A stretch of DNA of 64,000 bases from NCBI RefSeq assembly GCF_003473485.1, contig NC_053049.1:10478001-10542000 (forward strand), written 5' to 3'. Source of the DNA: Medicago truncatula (taxonomy: Eukaryota > Streptophyta > Magnoliopsida > Fabales > Fabaceae). The notes under the pieces are model-generated. The model had not been told where the DNA came from. It worked only from the letters and a program-made list of their open reading frames with translations, and did no database searches. A program made the translations under genes and the position numbers. This document shows, one piece after another, positions 50,717 through 60,300 of the stretch (the stretch's first letter is position 1; every line of letters begins with the position of its first letter).

Positions 50717-52549
50717 CTGAAGAAGGCTGTAATGATCGAATCTTTACGGTGAATTTTGTCAGAGAGCCAGGTGAAATGGAAGGCTCACATCCACAAAGTG
50801 CAGGTGATTCTCTACTATAACCATAACCAATATGAACCCCACATTTGCGGCAAAGCAGTTTAGTCTTTGAACGAGACAACCATGAGACTGGAAAACAATT
50901 TATTTCATCAACCTGTGTAAAACGGCTGAGATCAACTGAAGAAAAGGAGATTGATCCTTTATTAACAGACTTTTGGTATTCTGATGCAATGTTAGATGTG
51001 ATACGATTTGAAGATGTCAATTTCAGAGGGTATCCACAAGAGCCGCAGCTGCAGTGGACACCAAAATCTCAAAATACAATTAAAACAAAACTATAGAACA
51101 AAACAATAGAATAAATCATGGATTTTTCAAAAATAAGAACAACATCCCATGTCAAGTCAGAAAAATTCAGCATGCTGAGCGTTCGTTAATTCTTTCATTA
51201 TATACTATAACTATTACCATATAATGCTAATTAGTAGATTTTTGTCTTCCAAGCTTAACATGTTACATCATATCATAATTATCATTTGTAATTTTTCATT
51301 TATTCATGACCCCTTACATCCATAAAAGTGCTAGAGTCCCCACTTCTACAATTTCATCCATCCTTACCCTTCTGAAATTTCAATATTTTCAAACCGAAAA
51401 TCAACTCTTCATCCCATACATTGCAAGATTTTGATTTCTAAATGTTGAAGCCCATTACCCGAAAAAGGAACTAGCAAGACACACACAAGAGCCAAAAATA
51501 AAAAGGAAAAGATAGCCAGATAATCTTCAAGTTCTAACGACGCATACAAACACGACAAAAGCAGTAACCAACTAAAAAAAAAAATCACAATATGCATTTT
51601 CATGTCAGCATAAACTGAACACTAGGAAGTTAGAAAATAATTAAAAAAAGGTCAGCAACATCCAAGGTTTTAAATAACGGTTGTGGCCGTAACAGTGTTT
51701 CGTCGCAGCTGTAATGTCGTTTCGTCGTGATTTTTGTTCACTCTGTAAAAACAGTGAAAAACAGTAATGTCGGCTACCTATACCACCTTTTTGTCACGGC
51801 CTTTTTCTCAGTAACGGACCGTATTTTAAAACCTTGGCAACATCATACTAGGAGAAAGGTATGCCTATGTCTTGTAGTGTAAGCACTACTTTGATCATGT
51901 TTCTAGACTTTTGTTGAATTGAACCTTAACAAAGTTTAGATAATTAGATTCGTCTTGTATTGTAAACAGAACCATAGTAAGGCTATGTTAGGATAAACAA
52001 CTTAATTAAATGCTTATGCTATAAGCTTCTATTGCATGGACAAAAATAAAATAAAATAAGTCAAATTGTTTTGATACAAGTTATATGATGTTTTCATAAG
52101 CTATCCTGAACTTGTGGAAATAAGCTGAAAGCATATTACCATAAACTCTCTCAAACAGACTAACAAGAGCTTATATTCAGACAGTAACACACATTTCAGT
52201 TGACAACAATGAAGCACAAACACACCTTGGATTAGGTGTGTCCAGGTGTCGAATACGTATGTGTCCGACACATGTGATTAAATTGAATTATATCATTTCT
52301 CAAATTATTATCAGCTTCGGTATCGGTGTCTCGTGTTCTGTGTCGTGCTTCATAGGTTGTGAAAGATATCATAATATCTAACCTCAGAATAACACACGTG
52401 TAAAAACATTCAGAACCGTGAAAGCATTCAAAATCACGTGAATTAAGCAACAAGGAAAAAAAAAAACATAATAAGCAGCAAAAAACAAAAGCGAAAAGAA
52501 AGAAGAGGGAGTTGTTAGCATACCAGTAAGAGACATAAGTTTGTGACAT
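50706..52549 (-). CDS. Small zinc-ribbon-like protein, At4g08330 type
   Basis: Two exons, 52524-52549 (MSQTYVSY plus two bases) and 50706-51048, joined by donor TACTG/gtatgc and acceptor actgcag/CTGCGG, giving 122 residues. The N-terminus MSQTYVSYCCGSCGYPLKL is followed by SSNRITSNIASEYQKSVNKGSISF, VDLSRFTQVDEINCFPVSW, KLLCRKCGVHIGYGY and KIRSLQPSSDES. It matches the family of Arabidopsis At4g08330, annotated as a chloroplast protein of unknown function. Two CxxC pairs (CGSC and CRKC) suggest a zinc ribbon. The stop TGA at 50706-50708 lies 8 nt past the ATG of the FBL12-like ORF, and the C-terminal SSDES matches the family's normal end, so the two ORFs are not an accidental split of one protein. 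Confidence 0.88.
51663..51836. mobile_element. hAT-type MITE with 8-bp target duplication
   Basis: The 174-bp element begins CAAGGTTTTAAATAACGG and ends CCGTATTTTAAAACCTTG. The 8-bp repeat gcaacatc flanks it exactly at 51655-51662 and 51837-51844. TIR plus an 8-bp duplication is typical of hAT elements. It lies in the intron of the At4g08330-type gene. Confidence 0.85.
51981..52190. mobile_element. MITE, GGGCNTGTTTGGAT family (diverged)
   Basis: Starts ggctatgttaggataaacaacttaatt and carries the family's internal words (aagtcaaattgttttg, ttttcataagctatcc, ctctcaaacagactaacaagagc). The right end is diverged, so its limit is approximate. Confidence 0.5.
52216..52362. repeat. Dispersed MITE, 'atgaagcac..gtgtc' family, copy 4
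   Basis: Read on the plus strand it has ccttggattaggtgtgtcc, gtgtccgacacatgtg, a tttctcaaattattatc core and ends gtgcttcataggttgt. It is in opposite orientation to 18994-19120, with which it agrees best. Confidence 0.55.
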
Positions 52550-52904
52550 CCTTCAGTGGTTGAAATTGCAATCGCCATGTTCATCCATTATAACTCTGAT
52601 TTTGTTGTTGAAAAAGAAAGAGAAAATTGAGGAATATCACCTTTCTTCCTTACTTGTCAATTCCATTTTCCGTGTCGATCGATTCTTTCTTTGCTTCTTT
52701 TCTAACTCTTACCTAAATTCCATAAATAAATGTCACTCGGTTTGGTTTTGTTTTTAATAAATTCAACACAAACACGTAAGCAAACAAAAAATAACAATAG
52801 TCGGTCCTGTTTTTAAGGTAGAGTTTAATCTTTATACGTCAACTGTAACATTATTTATTTTACAGATTAAATAGTGCCACAATTATTCCCGGCGTGTAAC
52901 ATGA

Positions 52905-52997
52905 GCTCGGTTGATTGTGATATTGTAAAATGTATGTAGAAGATGAGTTCGAACTTCCACTTTAAAATGAATTTCTAATTATTAAACAATTTGATAA
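52905..52997 (+). mobile_element. Probable tRNA-derived SINE
   Basis: Box A-like gagctcggttgattgtg, box B-like gagttcgaacttcc about 45 bp later, and a terminal A run near 52996-53004. Target repeats were not found, so the limits are approximate. Confidence 0.45.
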
Positions 52998-53074
52998 AAA
53001 AAAAACACTAACAATGTATATAAATTAAATCTTTTTAATATTGGTTTTAATTAAAAAAAATGCTATATATTTGG

Positions 53075-53270
53075 AAGAAAGTCTTGGTTGGACACAAACC
53101 TAACACTTTAATTTTGGGCACACACAGAAAAGCAAGAAAAAGTTAATAGAAAATAAAATTATAATATATCAAATGATTTGATTAAATACTTTTTATTTAA
53201 TTTTGTTAGTTTTGTGTGAGTATATGCCCAAAATTGAGATGTTGGGTATGTGCCCAAGGAAGACTTTCTC
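53075..53270. mobile_element. Mutator-type foldback MITE with 10-bp direct repeats
   Basis: Starts AAGAAAGTCTTGGTTGGACAC and ends GTGCCCAAGGAAGACTTTCTC. The inverted repeats cover about 50 bp (including attttgggca against tgcccaaaat). The 10-bp repeat atatatttgg flanks it at 53065-53074 and 53271-53280. It is non-coding, 196 bp. Confidence 0.75.
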
Positions 53271-54096
53271 ATATATTTGGTTAGACACGTGAATAAAATA
53301 TTTTATATCATGGGTGTATATAAATTAAATTCTTTAAATTTTACTTGTTAACAAGTACATACACATTCTTGTCAAAACAATTGAAGAGTATGAGAAATTT
53401 GGAAGAATGATGGTAATTGATATATTTTCTAAATTTGGAATGGAATCTGCCTCTCAATAAAAATTGGAATGGAATTTCAACACACCTAAGAGATAATTAT
53501 ATTTATTTATGTAGAGATTCAATGAATCAATATACATGGTGTTAACATCAATCCTCATAAGAACAAAATATAACATTGGTTTTCATCTCTTGTCATTATA
53601 TTTTTTATGATAAATTTAAAATATTTTCCTCAAACGATGAATCGTTGAAGAAATTCGAGTTTAATTTTTGTTTGGAACCGGGGATTAATAAAAAAAGACA
53701 TGTTTTATAATCTAATTATTGGAATACCGTAATGGTGCCACTCTTAGTCCTGCTTCATTTTTCTAGTATTGTTGAATGAAAGTAATTTGAGCTAGATTTT
53801 TCTATACTGACTATCTTAAAACTCCAAGCTGAGCTAGATTTTGAGGTGAAACTTTTCTTTCCACCTTCACATTGTGTAATTCCTCCAAGGATTTTCCTAT
53901 CCTCATTGTTGACAGGAGAATAACTGAAGGTTGATGTTGTTAACAAGCTTACCAGGCTTGTTAACTTTTTATACTCAAGCGATTCGCTTGTTGAATACCA
54001 CAAACCAGCAATATGTTATAGAAATTCAATGACCATATCATGCTTTTTTTTTTCTTTTTTTCTTTTTGAGCACTATACATTAGTAAAGTTACATCA

Positions 54097-55250
54097 TCTT
54101 CTTATATATTAAAGTTAACAAGTAAGCCCTAATTTTAACCTAAACCCTATTGCATAATTTTACTGTTTTAACCCTAATGTTCACACCTAATCTCCTATTT
54201 TCATGAACAATCTTCTTATATATTAAAGTTAACATGTAAGCCCTAATTTAAACCTAAACCCTATTGCATAATTTTACTGTTTTAACCCTAATGTTCACAC
54301 CTAATCTCCTATTTTCACGAACAATCCTAATGCTCTCTCCTAATCTTCTTATATATTAAAGTTAACAAGTAAGCCCTAATTTTAACCTAAACCCTATTGC
54401 ATAATTTTACTGTTTTAACCCTAATGTTCACACCTAATCTCCTATTTTCATGAAAAATACTAATGCTCTCTCCTAATCTTTTTATATATTAAAGTTAACA
54501 AGTAAGCCCTAATTTTAACCTAAATCCTATTGCATAATTTTACTGTTTTAACCCTAATGTTCACACCTAATCTCCTATTTTCATGAACAATCTTCTTATA
54601 TATTAAAGTTAACATGTAAGCCCTAATTTTAACCTAAACCCTATTGCATAATTTTACTATTTTAACCCTAATGTTCACACCTAATCTCCTATTTTCACGA
54701 ACAATCCTAATGCTCTCTCCTAATCTTCTTATATATTAAAGTTAACAAGTAAGCCCTAATTTTAACCTAAACCCTATTGCATAATTTTACTGTTTTAACC
54801 CTAATGTTCACACCTAATCTCCTATTTTCATGAACAATCCTATTGCTCTCACCTAATCTTCTTATATATTAAAGGTAACCCGTAAGCCCTAATTTTAACC
54901 TAAATCCTATTGCATAATTTTACCGTTTTAACCCTAATGCTCACACCTAATCTTATATTTTCATGAACAACCCTAATGCTCACACCTAATCTCATATTTT
55001 CATGAGCCCTAATTTTAACCTAAACCCTGTTGCATAATTTTACCGTTTTAACCGTAATGCTCACACCTAATCTTATATTTTCATGAACAACCCTAATGCT
55101 CACACCTAATCTCATATTTTCATGAGCCCTAATTTTAACCTAAACCCTGTTGCATAATTTTACCATTTTAACCCTAATGCTCACACCTAATCTTCTATTT
55201 TCATGAACAACACTAATGCTCACACCTAATCTCCTATTTTCATGAACAAA
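54097..55250. repeat. Tandem repeat array with higher-order structure
   Basis: Units carry tcttcttatatattaaagtt, gtaagccctaatttta, acctaaaccctattgcataa, ctgttttaaccctaatg and ttcacacctaatctcctatt. The start word tct(t/t)cttatatattaaag occurs at 54097, 54211, 54344, 54477, 54591, 54724 and 54857, giving spacings 114, 133, 133, 114, 133, 133. This is an exact 380-bp higher-order repeat present twice, then diverged units without the start word to about 55250. Confidence 0.9.
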
Positions 55251-55912
55251 GCAAATCGGCATCGCTTTATTTCCCCTATTTCTTCAAAACAAATCGCCCT
55301 ATTTCTTCAACAAAACAAATCGCCCTATTGGAATAAAAGGGTTTTGAAAGATTATAGCAACATTTTTTTTTGTTAATATTACACTTTTCATCCAAATTAG
55401 AACTGAACTCTCTTTGTTAAATATTTACCACAAAATGCACCTGAATTTTGCAATCTATATAAACAGGTGGAAGAAACATTTCAACAAACAGTTAAAGGGT
55501 ATCATTTACGGTAAAGGCCAAATATTCGATAAAAGGAAAATTATTTAAATAAAACATTTTACATGTTCAGGTTAAGAATGAACTATTTTTAGGTACATAA
55601 TATAACATTAACATATAATTTTTACAAAAGAATGAAGTAACATTTTTTCAAAAAAAAAAAAGAAAAATATGAAGTAACATACCAATAATATAATATTGAC
55701 ATATAATTTTAACAAAAGAATGAAGTAACACACGATTGATAAAAATTAATATTTTTTTGGTGAATAAGCGTGGTGTCTGAGGTTCGAATTCCAACATCTG
55801 CATATATTTGTGACCACATATTTCATTCTCTTTGATATGCATTGAGATTTGTTTTTGTCTACTATATCTACAATGTATATGACCCGTGCGGCAGCACGGG
55901 TGGAAAGTCTAG
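54097..55912 (+). mobile_element. Non-autonomous Helitron with internal tandem array
   Basis: The 3' end has the hairpin ACCCGTGC-ggca-GCACGGGT, then ggaaagtCTAG, followed by host T at 55913. The 5' end begins TCTTCTTATATATTAAAG right after host A at 54096. The TC start, the hairpin 7-8 nt before a CTAG end, and insertion between A and T are the hallmarks of Helitrons. The first 1.15 kb is a tandem array, in which the 5'-terminal sequence recurs several times. The right part holds T-rich sequence, a SINE-like segment (about 55757-55850, ggttcgaattcc) and no Rep/helicase gene. Which of the repeated 5' ends was used in transposition cannot be told from one copy. Confidence 0.8.
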
Positions 55913-57390
55913 TTTATTATATAGTGAATATCCTAATTCCTAACCAAGCTTCCTAGCTAACTATTCTAATCAGAATATTCGATAGGTAAAAAAAATGCAG
56001 GGCTGTGAAAGAATTCCCAAGTTACATCTTATATGATATAATAATCTTATGTTTTTCGATGTCTTAAAAATATTTTTGAACTAATTTTAACTAATGTTCC
56101 AACATTTTCGTATATAGCTATTGCTTATTCCTGTAAACAATTAAAACACCATCATCCAGTCCAATTTATTCATTGTCAAATACTACAAGATCATATTCTC
56201 TTTGAAAGTCTTTCTCTTGGTGAGTCTTTGTTGAATTGGTATGCTTTTATCACTTAAACAAGATAATGAGTACATGGTTGGATTAGTTAAAATGCCGAAT
56301 AACAGTTTTAAGAAACTAAAATAGTATTCCTCATGGAAGAAGTATGCAGAATTATCATCTGCTGAAAGCTCTATGAACAGGAAACTAAAATTATTAGGTA
56401 GAATTTGATGCTTAATAAGTTATATGCAATTGATAATGGTAAATTATTTCAAACAGAATTGATTCCATTGGAAATCGTATAATCAGCAAGAGTATTTTCT
56501 TCGTATGCGTGTATGTATGGTGCAGAAGAGATAACAAGCAAATACCATATGCTGAATATGAGGCTAAGACAATAATGTGTGCTGAAGCTCTCTTGATAGA
56601 ATATGAAAAGTGTGGGCTACTTTGCGATGCTTTATAAGGAGTATGAAACCTACCATTTGTGAGCTCTTCGGATGCTGCTTTTATCTTCTCCGATGACATA
56701 CCAGTCCATCATCTTCAAAACATGAAACACAACTAAACATTAAAAACATCAAATAAAAAGTATGGCTTTCCGTAAACATACTAAAAGAACAGAGTTATTA
56801 CAGGTTCCAAACAAAAAACTACTTCATTTCCCTCTCAACATCGAATTTACAGAAATAAAATAGTAACCATAAACCAGAATTCAAATTTAAATGAAGAACC
56901 TTATACAAATGAAATAATTGAAACATATAGAATTAGATGATTGGTTCCTATGAAAAAAAATTATTAGCGCCATATATTAGGTACATCTACACGTAAAATA
57001 GACACATTATATACACTACCAATTTTTTCTAATACGAGTGAAATATGCAATATGTGTTTATACTTAGAGATGAAGTGAGATATTATTTGATTTATATTTT
57101 CAAACATTTAATTAGAAAAATTAGCATGGTTTGGAAATTACAAACAACTTCTTGGTTGCCCAATATCCAAATTGAATGTATAAAAAGAGGGGTGTGTGGA
57201 TAGCAAAAACAAGAGCACATAAGCTAAGCCCACTTAAATATAGGCCCAATATTCAGGTCACCGTCTTCTTCACACAACAATGGTGAACGCGAATCAAAAC
57301 CCAAAACCCTGAAACGGTTCGCATAACATTGCAAATTCTCAAAACCCTAAACCCCCAAATTCATCTCAATCTCTCAAATCTTACTCTTCA
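55913..57390. other. Spacer between Helitron and DapB gene
   Basis: AT-rich spacer. Near 56220-56700 there are short open stretches (for example W-K-K-Y-A-E-L-S-S-A-E-S-S-M near 56335) that could be remnants of a gene or element, but I could not assign them. The last 180 bp contain the DapB 5' UTR and promoter, including gcccac and aggcccaa motifs and a telo-box. Confidence 0.4.
57342..57349 (+). promoter_or_regulatory. Telo-box in DapB 5' leader
   Basis: AAACCCTA (within aaaaccctaaaccccc), 49 bp before the ATG at 57391, as is common in leaders of plant housekeeping genes. GGCCCA at about 57242 on the plus strand is a site II-like motif (TGGGCC on the minus strand). Confidence 0.45.
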
Positions 57391-60300
57391 ATGTCAACAT
57401 TAACGCTCAAAATCGCAACAAATGTGTTCCACAGACACCAAAACAACCTCTCATTCTTCTCCAATAGCACCACTACAATGAGAAATTTCCCCATTTCTCA
57501 GAAGAGCAGGTCACGTTTGATACCAACAGTTTCAATGTCAGCAGCCACAAATGTTCAAACTTTTCTTGAAAAGTCTGCACCTTCAGCTCAAAACACTGCA
57601 CTTCCAATAATGGTGATTATCCATAACTTGTTTCAATGCTCAAGTTTTGTTTTTTAGTAACCCAAGTTGTGAAACGGTTTGATTTGCATTGCTCTAAGAA
57701 CATTGTTTTTATAAATTCAACTAGTGATGGATAAATTTTCAATCTTGATGTTTACATAAGTTCGACTTTGGGCCGTTTGGATTGGCTTATTTTTGAGCTT
57801 ATGAAAAATAGCTTATTTATTTGCATAAGCTAAAAAAATAAGTCAATCCAAACAGGTCCATAAACTGTTTATAGGTTCAGAGATAAGATATAATTTCTCA
57901 AGTAACTATATCATGTTATTTATGTCCATATATTTATACTTTCTGTAATAGCTATGCAATTCCCCATGTATTGTATATGTTTTTAACACATAATTCAGAA
58001 TCTAATCCAGTGTTGTCAATAGTGAAAAATAGAGGTTTGTTCAAACTCTGCTACATTGTAGTGCTATATTTCTGTTGTTGCCGCTGTTTGACAATGTTTT
58101 GTGCCATATAGTGTATGACGAAATAATAGAGATTTGTTCGAATTCCACTATGCTATAGCGTGGATATTTGAAAAAACTGATCTAATCACTTCTGCACGTG
58201 TCATTCTTATCTTCCCTTAAGATTTTATCCACTTCATTATTTTTAAGAGGGGAATTACGTTTACCTCTCTTGAGATCTCTTTAAATCACATTGACACTCC
58301 CTCTAGTTTTGTAAGCAACACTAACCTCCCCTACTTATTATTTGATAAGACACGCGCATCCCTACCAACTTAGCGGAGTTGGTGCTCTGTTAACAAAGTA
58401 GCCATTAGTTTTCCTCTGCTTATTCATTCATAAACTGTGCGCACCATAATTTCATATTCCCCTCAACAGAATTCAAGTACTCATATGAAAGTTGGTGCTT
58501 TACTCCAATGTTTAGTAGCACCAACCAGATAAGAAATCTAGCTGTTATGTTAGTGCAATATATTTCTTCAAATTCCTGCCGCCAATACGCCATTCTTTCA
58601 CATAAATGGTCATCCAATTTTAGTTGCCCCAGAGTTTGGTCCTATGAAGTTAATAGTGGGCTGTAACTTTCATCCATAATTGCTAATGGCTTGTGTGGCA
58701 ATTGTATCTTGACCCGGTTAATGTTGGTTGTTACAGATAGATCTTTCATTCATTTTTGTCTAACCACCATAGATAGTCCGTGAGCAAAAGACTTGTTAGT
58801 AAAAAATTATGAGAGAATATAACAATGAGGGAGATAGATGAGAGTAACACCTCTCATCATGTTTAATGTTACAGGGAACAATTCAATTTCAGGGAAGAAG
58901 AAAGCATCTAGATCATTCATTTTTCTGGAATGCATAACAATATCACGCCGAATTTTTTTTATTTGAAATATGAAACGTTGTCCAAGCTATGTGAAAACCG
59001 GGGGAGTTGATTGTTTTTTTAAAATTAGAGGGGTGTTGAGTGTTATTATTAGAGACCTTAGGGGAGGTCAATGTAATTTTCCCTTATTTTTAATTCATTT
59101 TATCTGTTTGAATGTTCTCTCCCTTAGTTTCACGTATATCTTTATAAAATCTGTTTCATATTTATAAGTATTTCTTACACGTTGGCCTGTCTTTAGTTTT
59201 AAACACTGGCTGTGAAACACTGATGTTGTTTGTTTATTCTGTTTAGGTTAATGCATGTACTGGAAAAATGGGAAAGGCTGTCATTAATGCAGCAGAAGCT
59301 GCTGGACTGAATGTTGTTCCTGTGTCGTTTGGGTGTGAAGAAGAGTCCGGGCAGACTTTTGAGGTCTGTGGAAGGGAATTCCTCGTGCATGGTCCATCTG
59401 ACAGAGAGAGTTTTCTTGAATCCGTCCTTGATAAATATCCAAATTTGATTATTGTGGACTACACAGTACCAGATGCAGTTAATGGTATGTATCATTATTT
59501 TGAAGCATTTTTTCTTATCATTGGAGAGAAGTATAAATTATTAGAACGAAATCTTGTTTTAGTATAAATTACGAAATCTTATATGTATGTGGCAGAAGAA
59601 AGCTAAAATCACATGTTTCAAATCAAGTATATTAGAACGAAAATCTGTACATTCTTTTGGAACACTACTATTTACATTTTAAGCATGAGTTGAGGATACT
59701 ATATTTGATGGCAGAGAATATGTGGCTGTACCTGACCTTCACGTCTCTGGACTTTCACAATAGAATTGTTATTGGACTTTTAAATTTTATGATATGGGAT
59801 TAGGATTATTTTATAAAGATTATAATGGTGTTTGTGCTATTTATTGATTCATTCCCTTTTCCAGGCAATGGTGAGTTATACAGTAAGGTCGGGGTTCCCT
59901 TTGTGATGGGGACAACCGGTGGAGATAGGGACTTGTTGTATAAGACTGTTCAAGACTCGAAGAATTATGCTGTGATTTCCCCGCAAATGGGAAAGCAGGT
60001 AAATCATTGAATACCTGGACCACTTTCCTATTTTTCACGACAATCACACTAATGTATTTTGTCATCCTTACGCTGCTATATTTTCCCTTTAGGTTGTTGC
60101 TTTTCTTGCAGCTATGGAAATTATGGCAGAGCAATTTCCTGGAGCCTTCTCTGGGTATTCCTTACAGGTATCTCTTTTGCTGTATTTACAGTTTGTGGCT
60201 GTGGGAATTCTTATATAGATCATGTCCAATGATAGGCAATTGAAATTTGAATCTCTCTTAGTGGTTTTCGGGTCACAATTTTCTTTGGTCCACTCTACCA

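Larger units (their letters stand above)
52550..54096. other. Spacer upstream of the At4g08330-type gene
   Basis: Promoter region at the left, then AT-rich spacer with a SINE-like stretch (52905-52997) and a Mutator-type MITE (53075-53270). The remainder, 53280-54096, holds an 82-codon minus-strand open frame (53755-54003) that I do not recognise and do not call a gene. Confidence 0.45.

Noticed and set aside
53755-54003. 82-codon minus-strand frame (NNEDRKILGGITQCEGGKK)
   Set aside because: The wording looks somewhat protein-like, but I recognise no family and see no splice partners; not called.
54097-55250. Telomere-like or interstitial telomeric repeat (aaccctaa words)
   Set aside because: aaccctaa occurs only once or twice per 114-133 bp unit, not as tandem TTTAGGG; the array belongs to the Helitron.
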